Program-made: the position numbers and the translations under genes
The notes under the pieces: model-generated
Database searches by the model: none
The model's input: the letters and a program-made list of their open reading frames with translations, nothing else
Told to the model about the DNA's origin: nothing
Source of the DNA: Rugosimonospora africana
GTDB lineage: Bacteria > Actinomycetota > Actinomycetes > Mycobacteriales > Micromonosporaceae
NCBI RefSeq assembly: GCF_016862975.1
Contig: NZ_BONZ01000002.1
Coordinates: 1 to 64,000 of the forward strand
Direction: 5' to 3'
Length of the DNA: 64,000 bases
Shown here: piece after piece, positions 1 to 9,624 of the stretch
How the letters are laid out: each line of letters starts with the position of its first letter
Position numbering within the stretch: position 1 is the first letter of the stretch

Positions 1-38
1 CCGGAAGGCTGGCACCAGAAGGCCGGCCGGGGGCAGGC

Positions 39-911
39 TCAGTCGCTGTAGAAGGCTCCCACGATCTGGGTGGCCAACCACTCCTGCGCGGCGTACGCGT
101 ACGGGAACGCGCTGCCCTGCACCCGCTGGGCGGCGCAGGTCAGGCAACCCCAATCGGCCGTGGTGTCCAGCAGCCGGGTGTAGAACGCCCGCGCCGCGTA
201 CGACGGGGTGGTGATCTCCGCCGGGGTACCCCAACCGGTGCTCGGGCGCTGCTGGAACAGGCCGAGCGAGTCGTGGTCGACGGCGACGTAGAGGTTGTAG
301 AGCCGCGACTCCTGCAACGCCGTGGCCACCGCGATGATCTGGCCGCGCTCGTCGATGCCCATCTCACGGCCGACATTCACGATGGTCTGCGCGTTCTCCA
401 CCTGGTAGTGGTCCAGGCCGGCGATGTGCGGCAGCGGCGGCGGGGTGTGGCGCGCCCGGGCCTTCGCGGGTGCCTTGGTCGGCGCGGGGGCCGGCGCCTG
501 GGTGGCGGCCGGTGCCTTGGCCGCCGCGGCGGGCGGCGTGGCCGGCAGGTCGAGATCGTGTACCGGCATCTCGGCCGAGGACGGCGCTGTGCGGGCGGTG
601 CCGCGGGAGACGGCGTTGCCGCGCTCGGCGGCCGGGGCGTTCGGGCTCGTCGCGGCGCCTCCCGACAGGTCTGCGGCGGCCTGGTGCATCGGGGCGATGG
701 CGGCCACCGCGACCGCTGCTCCGCACACGGCGGACACGGCCAGACGTCGGGCCACTACCGCGCGGGCGACTCGGGGAAGCCGGATGTAGGTGAACAACGG
801 GTCGGTTCCGATCAGTTTCTCGATGCGCCGCCGAGGGGGTTTCGGCGACGGGCGCCGGGGGAAGGCGCCCAAGGCACCGTGCCCGGAGACTCTCGGAACC
901 GGCAACACCAC
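39..911 (-). CDS. Secreted or membrane-anchored transglycosylase-like protein
   Basis: This 290-residue frame has a basic N-terminal region, one hydrophobic segment near residues 55-75, a long Ala/Pro-rich linker and a globular C-terminal domain from about residue 165. The C-terminal domain shows the pattern ALQESRLYN, then DSLGLFQQRP, then CLTCAAQRVQGSAF. These are hallmarks of SLT-fold peptidoglycan-binding or lytic-transglycosylase-like proteins that are common in actinobacteria, with Glu of LQESR as the likely catalytic position. Cell-wall turnover outside the membrane is inferred. The start is uncertain: GTG at 911 is the longest, and an in-frame GTG near residue 53 would begin directly at the signal-like segment. 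Positions 1-38 hold only the 3' flank. The upstream gap (912-1114) shows no gene. Confidence 0.6.
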   Translation of the reverse strand: MVLPVPRVSGHGALGAFPRRPSPKPPRRRIEKLIGTDPLFTYIRLPRVARAVVARRLAVSAVCGAAVAVAAIAPMHQAAADLSGGAATSPNAPAAERGNAVSRGTARTAPSSAEMPVHDLDLPATPPAAAAKAPAATQAPAPAPTKAPAKARARHTPPPLPHIAGLDHYQVENAQTIVNVGREMGIDERGQIIAVATALQESRLYNLYVAVDHDSLGLFQQRPSTGWGTPAEITTPSYAARAFYTRLLDTTADWGCLTCAAQRVQGSAFPYAYAAQEWLATQIVGAFYSD

Positions 912-1114
912 TCGTGGTAATCGTGCCCTGCCTCACATCGTTACCGGCAGTCACGGGCAGCGTCGCCCCCACACCTCTCAAAACGGAAGATGGTAGCGAG
1001 CTTGACCTGGGGTGTCGTAACCGTGAACGGGCGGACGACCTCACTCGGCGCTACCGTACGCGAGGATCCGACCCGTTTGCGAAGTTACTCTGAGCTACAG
1101 AGTTGCCGGCCGAT

Positions 1115-2518
1115 CTAGTCGCCGAGGCGGTCGATGTTGCGCATCTTGTTCATCGCGTCCAGCGCCGCGACCTTGTACGACTCCGCCAGCGTCGGGTAGT
1201 TGAACACCGCGTCGACCAGGTAGTCCACCGCGCCGTCACAGCCCATCACCGTCTGTCCTATGTGGACAAGTTCAGTGGCTCCGGTACCGAACACGTGCAC
1301 CCCCAGCAGAGTGCGGTCCTCCGGCGAGACCAGCAGCTTGAGCATCCCGTACGAGTCGCCGATGATCTGCCCGCGGGCCAGCTCACGGTACCGAGAGACA
1401 CCCACCTCGAACGGGACGCGCGCCTCGGTCAGCTCATCCTCGGTACGCCCGACGAAACTGATCTCCGGGATCGAGTAGATGCCGATCGGCTGGAGTCGCC
1501 CCAGCGCCCGGACCGGTTCCCCGCAGGCGTGGTGGGCCGCCAACCGACCCTGCTCCATCGAGGTCGATGCGAGCGCCGGGAAGCCGATGACGTCGCCGAC
1601 GGCGTAGATGTGGTCCACAGCCGTGGCGAAGTGCTCGTCGACCGCGATCCGGCCGCGCCCGTCGGCGCTCAGCCCGGCCCGGTCCAGCTCCAGCTGTTCC
1701 GCCATGCCCTGACGCCCGGCCGAGTACATCACCGTGTCCGCCGCGATCCGCTTGCCGCTCTCCAGGACCGCGAGCGCCCCCCGCGCGTGCCGCTGCACCG
1801 AGGCCACCGTCTCGCCGAACCGGAACGTCACCGCGAGGTCGCGCAGGTGGTACTTCAGCGCCTCGACGATTTCCAGGTCGCAGAAGTCGAGCATCCGCTC
1901 CCGCCGCTCGACCACGGTCACCTTGGTCCCGAGCGCGGCGAACATCGACGCGTATTCGATGCCGATGACGCCCGCACCGACCACCAGCATCGAGCGCGGC
2001 ACGTGTTCCAGGTGGACGATGCCGTCCGAGTCGATGATGGTGCAGTCGTCGAAGTCGACGCTCTCCGGCCGGGCAGGCCGGGTACCGGTGGCGATGACGA
2101 TCTTCTCCGCCGTGACCTTGAGTTCCCGCCCGTTGTCGTCGGCCACCGCGATGGTGTGCGGATCCTCGAAGCGCCCGGTGCCGGTGATGACGTGCACCCG
2201 GTTGCGGGCGAGTTGGCTGCGGATCACGTCGATCTCGCGCCCGATCACATGCTGGGTACGGGCGGCCAGGTCGGCGACCGTGATGTCGTCCTTGAGCCGG
2301 TAGCTCTGCCCGTACATCTCGCGCTGGTTGAGCCCGGTCAGGTAGAGCACCGCCTCGCGCAGGGTCTTCGACGGGATGGTGCCGGTGTTGATGCACACCC
2401 CACCGATCATGTTGCGCCGCTCGACGATGGCGACCCGGCGGTCGAGCTTGGCTGCGGCGATGGCCGCCTTCTGTCCACCCGGCCCGGAGCCGAGCACCAG
2501 CACGTCGAAGTCGTACAT
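1115..2518 (-). CDS. sthA: Soluble pyridine nucleotide transhydrogenase
   Basis: This is a 467-residue flavoprotein of the pyridine nucleotide-disulfide oxidoreductase family; E. coli SthA has nearly the same length. It would transfer reducing equivalents between NADPH and NAD+ in the cytoplasm. The FAD-binding motif VLGSGPGG lies at the N-terminus and the NAD(P)-binding motif [13 protein letters not shown] in the middle. The region that carries the redox Cys pair in dihydrolipoamide dehydrogenases reads [13 protein letters not shown], so the second Cys is Thr. That loss is typical of SthA and argues against a lipoamide dehydrogenase. The ATG at 2518 gives the standard MYDFDV start; the frame stays open upstream across glnX but that extension is a shadow. 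It is divergent from glnX. Confidence 0.93.
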   Translation of the reverse strand: MYDFDVLVLGSGPGGQKAAIAAAKLDRRVAIVERRNMIGGVCINTGTIPSKTLREAVLYLTGLNQREMYGQSYRLKDDITVADLAARTQHVIGREIDVIRSQLARNRVHVITGTGRFEDPHTIAVADDNGRELKVTAEKIVIATGTRPARPESVDFDDCTIIDSDGIVHLEHVPRSMLVVGAGVIGIEYASMFAALGTKVTVVERRERMLDFCDLEIVEALKYHLRDLAVTFRFGETVASVQRHARGALAVLESGKRIAADTVMYSAGRQGMAEQLELDRAGLSADGRGRIAVDEHFATAVDHIYAVGDVIGFPALASTSMEQGRLAAHHACGEPVRALGRLQPIGIYSIPEISFVGRTEDELTEARVPFEVGVSRYRELARGQIIGDSYGMLKLLVSPEDRTLLGVHVFGTGATELVHIGQTVMGCDGAVDYLVDAVFNYPTLAESYKVAALDAMNKMRNIDRLGD

Positions 2519-2662
2519 GCCCACAGTCTGCGGGTGGGACCGCAAAATGCGAAGAGCGTCTTCGTCCGGTGACGATGACGGTCCCGCTAACCGCGGGGGT
2601 ACCCCCGGTGACGCCGGAGGCGGTTCGCACCGGGCGTTGGTGCCTTGACCCGGGCGGCTACC

Positions 2663-2680
2663 GTGATCGCATCCGATCAC
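2663..2680. promoter_or_regulatory. Inverted repeat upstream of glnX
   Basis: A perfect 7-bp inverted repeat, GTGATCG then catc then CGATCAC, lies 27 bp before the glnX start in the sthA/glnX divergent region. The placement suits an operator for the glnX-pknG operon. The cognate regulator is unknown, and it does not match the GlnR box pattern I know. Confidence 0.4.
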
Positions 2681-2707
2681 CGCCGGGAGTGTTCTTGTGA
2701 AGTCGCG

Positions 2708-4045
2708 ATGGCACTGCTGAGCCCGACCCGCGCCGCACCCGCCCGTACTCCGCTCGGCCGGGTCGCGCCGCTCGCGAGCCGGTTGACGACACGCACCGGC
2801 AGCACACCCGGACGGCTGACCGTGCTGATGCTCGCGGCATCGGCGCTCGCCATCGCCGCCGGGCTGGCCGCGGTCATCGGCGTCACGCAGCGCTCCTCCG
2901 AAGTCGACTCGATCATCAACCGCAGTGGCCCGCTCACCCTCTCCGCGCAGGAGCTGTACCGTTCGCTGTCCGACGCGGACGCGGTCGCCGCCAACGCGTT
3001 CCTGTCCAACGGGCAGGAGCCGGCCGCGCTGCGCGAGCGGTACGAGAGCGACATCGCGGCGGCGAGCGCCGCGCTGAGCGACGCCACCGCGGGCGACCCG
3101 AGCCAGCGCGCGGTGCGGGAGATCGCCGCCCAGCTGCCGGTCTACACCGGCCTGGTGGAGACCGCGCGCACCTACAACCGGCAGAATCTCCCGATCGGCG
3201 CGGCGTACCTGCGGGAGGCGTCCGCGCTCATGCGCAACGACCTGCTCGTCGCGGCCAAGCGGCTGTACGACGCGGAGACCGCCCGATTCGACTCCGACGC
3301 CGGGGACGCCTCCGGGTTTCCATGGCTCGCCGCCTCGCTGGCCGTACTGACCCTGGTCGGCCTCGGGTACGCCCAGGTCTACCTCACCCGGCGCACCAAC
3401 CGGCTGTTCAATCTCGGGTTGCTCGGCGCGACCGCGATGGGGCTGGCCGCGCTGATCTGGCTGGGCGCGTCCTGGCTCGGCGTACGCGGTGAGCTGTCCA
3501 GCGCCGAGCGCGACGGATCGAGCCAGGTCCAACTGCTCGCCCAGGCCCGCATCGACGCGCTCCAGGCCCGCGCCGACGAAGCGCTGACGCTGGTTGCCCG
3601 GGGCAACGGGGGCAGCTTCGACACCGACTACAACACCATGCTCGACAACCTCGTCGGCAAGGACGGCAACGGCGGGCTGCTGCACCGGGCCTCCGGCGCG
3701 GCCACCGATCCGGCGGTACGCGCGGCGGTCGCCGCCGCCACCGACGCCGCCAAGTCCTGGAAGTCCACCCACCAGAGAGTGCACAGCGCGGACACGAACG
3801 GCGACTACAACGGTGCCGTCCTGCTCACCATCGGAAACGATCCGGCGAGCGCGGCGAGCACGTTCAACAACCTCGACAAGAACCTCGCCACCGGCATCGC
3901 GGCCACCAGCGCGCAACTCAACCGCCACGCCCGATCGGCGTCCGGCGCGCTGACCGCCGCGCCCGTCGGACTGGGCGCGCTGACCCTGCTCCTGCTCGTC
4001 GGATTGGTCGCCGGATTCCAGCAACGCCTCGCGGAGTACCGATGA
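2708..4045 (+). CDS. glnX: GlnX-like membrane protein of the PknG pathway
   Basis: This 445-residue protein has about four membrane segments: near residues 35-60, 205-225, 235-260 and at the extreme C-terminus. They enclose two helical extracytoplasmic regions, and the cytoplasmic tail is very short. In Mycobacterium tuberculosis, GlnX has the same size and topology and relays the ligand state of lipoprotein GlnH to the kinase PknG. Gene order here is also glnX-glnH followed by pknG, so the assignment rests on order and topology more than on a signature motif. I chose ATG 2708; an upstream in-frame TTG at 2645 would add 21 residues but overlaps the presumed regulatory palindrome. The 3' end overlaps glnH by four bases (ATGA), implying translational coupling. 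Confidence 0.8.
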   Translation: MALLSPTRAAPARTPLGRVAPLASRLTTRTGSTPGRLTVLMLAASALAIAAGLAAVIGVTQRSSEVDSIINRSGPLTLSAQELYRSLSDADAVAANAFLSNGQEPAALRERYESDIAAASAALSDATAGDPSQRAVREIAAQLPVYTGLVETARTYNRQNLPIGAAYLREASALMRNDLLVAAKRLYDAETARFDSDAGDASGFPWLAASLAVLTLVGLGYAQVYLTRRTNRLFNLGLLGATAMGLAALIWLGASWLGVRGELSSAERDGSSQVQLLAQARIDALQARADEALTLVARGNGGSFDTDYNTMLDNLVGKDGNGGLLHRASGAATDPAVRAAVAAATDAAKSWKSTHQRVHSADTNGDYNGAVLLTIGNDPASAASTFNNLDKNLATGIAATSAQLNRHARSASGALTAAPVGLGALTLLLLVGLVAGFQQRLAEYR

Positions 4046-5025
4046 GAACGAAGCTCCTCGCCGTCGCCGCCACAGCCACGCTGCTCGCACTCGTCGCCGG
4101 CTGCACCTCGGCGACGAGTCCGACCAGCAACGCGTCGCCGGCGTTCAAGGCACCGGTTCCGGCCGGCGTCCAGGATCCGGCGACGATCCCCAGCGCGGCC
4201 GCGGACAGCGACAGCGGCTGCGATCCGCTGGCCAGCCTGCGCCCACCGGCCGCCATGCCGCCGCCCCGGCAGATGCCGGCGGGCAGCTCGATGGAGACCA
4301 TCCTCAAGAACGGTCACCTGACCGTGGGCGTGGACCAGAACACCTACCTGTTCGGCTACCGGGACGCCGTCTCCGGCCAGGTGGTCGGCTTCGACATCGA
4401 CATCGCCAAGCTGATCGCGAAAGCCATCTTCGGCGACGACAGCTCCAAGGTGGTCAAGCTGGTCGCGATCACGTCCGCCCAGCGCATCCCGTTCGTCCAG
4501 AACGGCACCGTGGACATCGTCGCCGACTCGATGACGATCAACTGTGAGCGGCTGCGGCAGGTCGCGTTCTCCACCGACTACTTCGACGCCGGGCAGAAGA
4601 TCCTGGTGCGCAAGGGGTCGGGGTACACCACGATCGACGACCTGGCCGGGAAGAAGGTCTGCGCGGCGGCCGGTACCACCTCGATCGTGACCATCGCCAC
4701 GCGGCCGTCGCACCCGGTCCCGGTGGCGGTCAACGACTGGACCGACTGCCTCGTGATGCTCCAGCAGGGACAGGTGCAGGCGGTGTCCACCGACGACAAC
4801 ATCCTGGCCGGCCTCGCCGCTCAGGACCCCACCATCGAGGTCGTCGGTCCCCGCTTCACCGCCGAGCCGCACGGGCTGGCCATCAAGAAGACGTCCACCG
4901 ACTTCGTCCGGTTCGTCAACGGGGTGCTCGACCAGGCCCGTGCGGACGGCACCTGGACGCGGCTCTACGACAAGTGGCTCGGCGGGCCGGCGCCCACTCC
5001 GCCGGCCGCCAAGTACTCGGACTAG
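4042..5025 (+). CDS. glnH: Glutamate/aspartate-binding lipoprotein GlnH
   Basis: This 327-residue protein begins with a lipoprotein signal peptide ending LVAGC, with the lipidated Cys at residue 21. A Pro/Ser-rich linker follows. From about residue 80 comes a family-3 extracellular solute-binding domain ([41 protein letters not shown]). No ABC permease or ATPase for amino acids is nearby, so it most likely works as a sensor rather than as a transporter subunit. In mycobacteria GlnH binds Asp, Glu or Gln outside the membrane and signals through GlnX to PknG. It starts inside the glnX stop codon (ATGA). Confidence 0.9.
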   Translation: MRTKLLAVAATATLLALVAGCTSATSPTSNASPAFKAPVPAGVQDPATIPSAAADSDSGCDPLASLRPPAAMPPPRQMPAGSSMETILKNGHLTVGVDQNTYLFGYRDAVSGQVVGFDIDIAKLIAKAIFGDDSSKVVKLVAITSAQRIPFVQNGTVDIVADSMTINCERLRQVAFSTDYFDAGQKILVRKGSGYTTIDDLAGKKVCAAAGTTSIVTIATRPSHPVPVAVNDWTDCLVMLQQGQVQAVSTDDNILAGLAAQDPTIEVVGPRFTAEPHGLAIKKTSTDFVRFVNGVLDQARADGTWTRLYDKWLGGPAPTPPAAKYSD

Positions 5026-5030
5026 TGCCG

Positions 5031-6233
5031 ATGGATCGACAGTCGGCAGACCGGGCACTGACCGGGCTGGGCGCGGCGCACGACCGGATCGCCGCGGCCA
5101 TGTTCGTCATCGACAGCCACCCGGGACTGGCGTTCCTGCGGGGCGGCGGGTTGGCCGGGCGCACGGCGGAGCGGGCACAGACCATCGCACCCGAGGTGGA
5201 TGTGCTGTGGGCGCAGTTCAACGCGCTGTCCGACCTGCTCGACCGGGCCCGGGCCATCCGCAACCAGAAGCGCCTGGGCGATGACGACTGGGACGCCCTG
5301 CGGCTACTGGTGTCCGAGCCGGTGCTCGCCGTCGACGTCGCCGGGCTCCCGATCGAGGCCGGCAGCAAGGCGGTCGCCACCGTGCTCCGGGTCGGCGACC
5401 TGGCGACCGGCCTGGAACAGCGGTGCGCCGCGGTGACCGCGCATCTGTCCGAAGTGGACACCGCCTGGTCGGCGATCGCCGGAAACTTCGCCCCGCTCAC
5501 CGAGGCGTTCGGCAAGGTCGCCGCGCAGGCCGAGGAGCTGGGCGTCGGGGAGCTGGCCCGACCGCTGGGCGAGCGGTTGGACCAGGCACGCTCGGATGGG
5601 CTGCGCGATCCGCTCGCGGCCGCGCCCGGTGGGCAGCCACGTCCGGCGGTACAGACCCGGCTGCGCGAGCTGACCGCCGAGTTGGACGCGGTACGGCAGA
5701 GGGTGGCCGAACTGGCCGCGCTGCGCGACGGGTACCAGACCCGGCTGGCGGCGCTGCGTACCCGCCTCGACGAGGTGGCGGCCGCCGAGTCCCGGGTACG
5801 GGACGCGTACGCCATCGTGGCCGAGAAGATCGCCGATCCCGCCCTGCCGCCACCGCCCGACGCGGCGGCGCTCCTGCGCACCACCCTTCCCGGTTCCGGA
5901 GATGTCCACACCAGACAGTGGGTGCGGCTGGAGAAGGAGCTGAACACGCTGGAAGCCTCGGTAGCCCGCGCACTGGCCCACGCCGATGAGCTGCGCGAGG
6001 CGGCCGACGGGCTGCTCGACCGCCGCGGTGAGCTGCGCGGGCGGCTCGACGCGTACCGGGCCAAGGCGGCACGGGTCGGCTTCGCCGAGGACGGCGACCT
6101 GTCGGTCCGGTACCAACAGGCCCACGAGCTCCTGTTCACCGCGCCTTGCGACCTGCGGCGATCCACCCAAGCCGTGTACGCCTACCAACAGGCGCTGGCC
6201 GAGCTGATCGCCTCGACGAGAGGGACAAGTTGA
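5031..6233 (+). CDS. Coiled-coil protein of the PknG operon
   Basis: This is a 400-residue soluble protein with no membrane segment and no recognised enzymatic motif. Residues about 200-370 are rich in Glu, Arg, Leu and Ala with heptad spacing (LRELTAELDAVRQRVAEL is one stretch), indicating long coiled coils. It lies between glnH and pknG and overlaps pknG by one base (TGATG), so it is almost certainly co-translated with the signalling genes. A scaffold or linker role between GlnX and PknG is inference only. ATG 5031 was chosen; a GTG at 5025 overlaps the glnH stop and would add two residues. Confidence 0.75.
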   Translation: MDRQSADRALTGLGAAHDRIAAAMFVIDSHPGLAFLRGGGLAGRTAERAQTIAPEVDVLWAQFNALSDLLDRARAIRNQKRLGDDDWDALRLLVSEPVLAVDVAGLPIEAGSKAVATVLRVGDLATGLEQRCAAVTAHLSEVDTAWSAIAGNFAPLTEAFGKVAAQAEELGVGELARPLGERLDQARSDGLRDPLAAAPGGQPRPAVQTRLRELTAELDAVRQRVAELAALRDGYQTRLAALRTRLDEVAAAESRVRDAYAIVAEKIADPALPPPPDAAALLRTTLPGSGDVHTRQWVRLEKELNTLEASVARALAHADELREAADGLLDRRGELRGRLDAYRAKAARVGFAEDGDLSVRYQQAHELLFTAPCDLRRSTQAVYAYQQALAELIASTRGTS

Positions 6234-8563
6234 TGTCAGCCTGCCTCCGGCCCGGCTGTTCCGGGCACTACGCGCCCGACGGATACTGCGACGAGTGTGG
6301 CCACAAGGCGCCGGCCAGCGCGGCGCCGGCGTCCGCGACCGGCGCTTCGGGTACCTCGGCGCGCAGCGTGCCGACCTCGGCGGCCACGATCGGCGGCGGC
6401 GCGCCCACCGGCGCCGGGCTGGCCGGTGTCTCCACCGGCACCGGGCGCTCCAGCCGCAGCCGGACCGCCGGACGCGGCCGGCTCGGCGCGAACCTGGTCG
6501 TGGTGCCGCCGGTACCGTTGCGCGACCCGGCCACCGCCGTGCAGTCCGACCCGGCGGTACCGGAGTCCCAGCGGTACTGCCCGAAGTGCGGGGAGCCGGT
6601 CGGGCGCAGCCGCAACGGGCAGCCCGGACGGGTCGAGGGCTTCTGCCCGCGGGACGGGGCCCGGTACTCGTTCCGGCCGAAGCTGCGCCCCGGCGACCTC
6701 ATCGACGACCGGTACGAGATCCTTGGCGCACTGGCCCACGGTGGCCTGGGCTGGATCTACCTGGCCCGGGACCGGAACATCAGCGAGGCGGGCAGCGACC
6801 GCTGGGTGGTACTCAAGGGCCTGATCAACACCGGTGACCCGGACGCCATGGCGGCGGCCGTCACCGAGCGGCGGTTCCTGGTCGAGGTCGACCACCCGAA
6901 CATCGTGAAGATTCACGACTTCGCGCAGCATCCCGACCCGGACACCGGCGAAAACGTCGGGTACATCGTCATGGAGTACGTCGGCGGCCGGTCGCTGCGC
7001 GACCTCGCGCTGAACAACCGGGGCCCGGACGGCAGCCGGATACCGCTGCCGCTGGAGCAGGTTCTCGCGTACGGCATCGAGGTGCTCCCGGCGCTGGGCT
7101 ACCTGCACGACCGCGGGCTGCTGTTCTGCGACTTCAAGCCGGACAACGTGATCCACGCCGAGGAGCAGCTGAAGCTCATCGACCTCGGCGCGGTACGCCG
7201 GATGGGCGACGACATGTCGGCGCTGTACGGCACGCCGGGCTACCAGGCGCCCGAGGACGAGTTGGCCGGCATCGGCCCCTCGATCGGCTCCGACCTCTAC
7301 ACGGTCGGCCGGTCGCTGGCCGTGCTCAGCTTCGACTTCACCGGCTTCAGCACCCGGTACGCCCGCTCGCTGCCGGCCCCCGCCGACGTACCGCTGCTGG
7401 CCGCCCAGGAGTCGTATTACCGGCTGTTGCGCCGGGCCACGAACACCGACCCGGACCGCCGGTTCGCGTCGGCCGGCGAGATGGCCGAACAGCTGACCGG
7501 CGTGCTGCGGGAGATCCTGTCGGCGCGGGACGGCATCCCGAGACCGGCCGCCTCCGGCCAGTTCACGCCGGAACGGCGTGCCTTCGGGGTACCCGCCGAC
7601 GCGGCCGTGGCGCCGCTGTCCGGGCCGGAAGTGGCCGCCGCGCTGCCGTTGCCGCTGGTCGATCCGGCCGACCCGGCGGCCGGGTTCCTGGCCACCGTCT
7701 CGGGTACCGATCCGGCCAGTACCCTCGCCGCCCTGGAAGCCGCGCAGATCACCAGCCTGGAGATGACCCTGCGGCTGGTCCGGGCCCGGCTGGAGGTCGG
7801 CGACCTGGCCGGCGCCTGGGCGAGCCTGCCGAGCGTCGAGCAGGTCGGCAACGACTGGCGGCTGGACTGGTACGCCGGCCTGCTGTCGCTGTGCGACCCG
7901 GCGACCTGGCCGGCCGCGCGGGACGCGTTCGACAAGGTCTACGACGCGCTGCCCGGTGAGCCGGCCGCCCAGTTGGCCGTCGCGGCGGCCGGTGAGCTGA
8001 CCGGCGACCCGGCCGGGGCCGCCCGCCTGTACGAACGGGTCTGGCGGGTCGACCACGGGTTCGTCAGCGCGGCGTTCGGGCTGGCCCGCGTGCGGCTGGC
8101 GGCCGGCGACCGGGTCGGCGCCCGGGCCATCTACGACGAGGTACCGGACAGTTCCAGCCACCACGTCGCGGCGCAGATCGCGGCGGTGCGCGCGCACCTC
8201 GACCAGGAGCCCGCCACGCTGGCGGAGGCCGACCTGCTGGACGCCTCGACCCGGCTGGAACGGCTGCGCCTGGACAAGCAACGCCGGGAGTCGCTGGCGG
8301 TGGAGGTGTTCCGCACCGCGCTGTCCTGGGTGATCACCGGCAGCAACGGGACGGGCGGTCCGGTGCCGGTACCGGTGCGCCCGGTACCGGCCCAGCGGAC
8401 GGCCACCGCCCGCCGGGTACTCGGCCAGCTGCTGTCCGAGCGGGACATCCGGCTCGGGCTGGAGCGCTCGTACCGGGCGATGGCATCGCTGGAACCGGAC
8501 CGAACCGCCCGGCACGCCCTGGTCGACCTGGCCAACTCGGTGCGCCCCCGGACGGTGGTCTGA
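6233..8563 (+). CDS. pknG: Serine/threonine protein kinase PknG
   Basis: This 776-residue protein has the PknG architecture: N-terminal region, rubredoxin-like element, kinase domain, and C-terminal TPR-like helices. An extra zinc ribbon sits at the very start (C4, C9, C19, C22). The rubredoxin has C116, C119 and C138, but the fourth ligand position is D141. The kinase has the Gly-rich loop AHGGLGW, Lys195 in VVLKGL, the catalytic loop CDFKPDN with Asp300, and DLG with Asp317, then YGTPGYQAPE. The atypical CDFKP and DLGAV match PknG rather than PknB-type kinases, and there is no membrane segment. In mycobacteria PknG phosphorylates GarA and controls 2-oxoglutarate and glutamate metabolism. 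It overlaps the PP2C gene by one base. Confidence 0.95.
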   Translation: MSACLRPGCSGHYAPDGYCDECGHKAPASAAPASATGASGTSARSVPTSAATIGGGAPTGAGLAGVSTGTGRSSRSRTAGRGRLGANLVVVPPVPLRDPATAVQSDPAVPESQRYCPKCGEPVGRSRNGQPGRVEGFCPRDGARYSFRPKLRPGDLIDDRYEILGALAHGGLGWIYLARDRNISEAGSDRWVVLKGLINTGDPDAMAAAVTERRFLVEVDHPNIVKIHDFAQHPDPDTGENVGYIVMEYVGGRSLRDLALNNRGPDGSRIPLPLEQVLAYGIEVLPALGYLHDRGLLFCDFKPDNVIHAEEQLKLIDLGAVRRMGDDMSALYGTPGYQAPEDELAGIGPSIGSDLYTVGRSLAVLSFDFTGFSTRYARSLPAPADVPLLAAQESYYRLLRRATNTDPDRRFASAGEMAEQLTGVLREILSARDGIPRPAASGQFTPERRAFGVPADAAVAPLSGPEVAAALPLPLVDPADPAAGFLATVSGTDPASTLAALEAAQITSLEMTLRLVRARLEVGDLAGAWASLPSVEQVGNDWRLDWYAGLLSLCDPATWPAARDAFDKVYDALPGEPAAQLAVAAAGELTGDPAGAARLYERVWRVDHGFVSAAFGLARVRLAAGDRVGARAIYDEVPDSSSHHVAAQIAAVRAHLDQEPATLAEADLLDASTRLERLRLDKQRRESLAVEVFRTALSWVITGSNGTGGPVPVPVRPVPAQRTATARRVLGQLLSERDIRLGLERSYRAMASLEPDRTARHALVDLANSVRPRTVV

Positions 8564-9624
8564 TGGCGGCGGACGGCGGCGGCCTGGACACCGTGCACGG
8601 CACGGAGTGCCCGACCTGCGGCGCCAGCGTCGGCGAGACGGACCGGTTCTGCGAGACGTGCGGGGCCGGCCTGTTCGAGGGACTGGTGCCGGCCTCCTCC
8701 GCCCAGCCCCCGGCCCCGGCTCCCGCCGGGCAACGGTGGCTCACCTCGACCGGCGCACCGGACGCGTGCGGCGGCTGCGGCGGCACCGCGTTCGGGCCGG
8801 AGGGCTACTGCGACGACTGCGGCCAGCGCCGCCCGGCCGGCCGGAACCACAGCGAACTGGACCTCGGCGTGATCGCGGCGGTCAGCGACCTCGGCCACCG
8901 GCACCGGCACAACGAGGACGCGGTCGCGATCGGGCTTCTGCCCGGCGCCGAGGCGGCCGTGGTGTGCGACGGGGTGTCGTCGTCGACCCGACCGGACGCC
9001 GCCTCGTACGCGGCCGTCGACGCGGCCGCCGAGGCGTTGCTGCGCGCGCTGGCCGATGGGGACGAGCCGGAGCCGGCGCTGACCGTGGCTGCCCGGGCCG
9101 CGCAGGCGGCCGCCGCGCTGGCCGCCGGTGCGGAACCGGGAAACAACCCACCCAGCTGCACATTCGTGGCCGGAGTGGTGACCGCGGACGAGGTGAGCGT
9201 CGGCTGGGTCGGGGACAGCCGCGCCTACTGGCTGCCCGACCGCGACGGCGATCCGGCCGTGCTGACCGCCGACGATTCGCTGGCCGGCCAACTGGCCGCG
9301 GCCGGGGTACCGCTGGCGGAGGCGCCGCAGGGCGCGCAGGCCGGCGCGCTGGTGCGCTGGCTCGGCGCCGACGCCCGGGACACCGCGCCGCACCTGGTCA
9401 CCATCCGGCCGGACGGCCCGGGGCGGCTGCTGGTGTGCAGCGACGGGCTCTTCCGGTACCGTCCTGCGCCGGCCGAACTGGCCGCCGCCACCCCGGCGGG
9501 TACCCCGATCGACACCGCGCGCAGCCTGGTCCAGCTGGCCCTGGACGCCGGCGGCCAGGACAACGTGACCGTTGCCGTACTGCCCTACCCTGCCCCCGAG
9601 TCTTCGCAAGGAGCGACCGGATGA
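8563..9624 (+). CDS. Zinc-ribbon PP2C-type protein phosphatase
   Basis: This 353-residue protein begins with two Cys4 zinc ribbons: CPTC/CETC (C16, C19, C30, C33) and CGGC/CDDC around residues 69-85, the second with the GYCDDCG signature seen in its neighbours. A PP2C/SpoIIE-like domain follows, with RHNEDA, AVVCDGVSSS, GWVGDSRAYW, VCSDGLF and GGQDNVTVAVLP, carrying the metal-binding Asp residues. It is the obvious partner to reverse phosphorylation by PknG, whose gene overlaps its start by one base. The stop overlaps the next start by four bases (ATGA). The ribbons suggest recruitment to a shared partner, which is inference. Confidence 0.9.
   Translation: MAADGGGLDTVHGTECPTCGASVGETDRFCETCGAGLFEGLVPASSAQPPAPAPAGQRWLTSTGAPDACGGCGGTAFGPEGYCDDCGQRRPAGRNHSELDLGVIAAVSDLGHRHRHNEDAVAIGLLPGAEAAVVCDGVSSSTRPDAASYAAVDAAAEALLRALADGDEPEPALTVAARAAQAAAALAAGAEPGNNPPSCTFVAGVVTADEVSVGWVGDSRAYWLPDRDGDPAVLTADDSLAGQLAAAGVPLAEAPQGAQAGALVRWLGADARDTAPHLVTIRPDGPGRLLVCSDGLFRYRPAPAELAAATPAGTPIDTARSLVQLALDAGGQDNVTVAVLPYPAPESSQGATG

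Noticed and set aside
1115-4090. A 991-residue minus-strand open frame reading through glnX into sthA
   Set aside because: Only the part from 2518 matches a family; the rest is antisense to glnX and is low-complexity Gly/Arg-rich, a GC-rich shadow.
5445-5462. An 18-base identity shared with 23142-23159
   Set aside because: Both encode LSEVDT in frame within unrelated genes using the same preferred codons; chance at this GC content.
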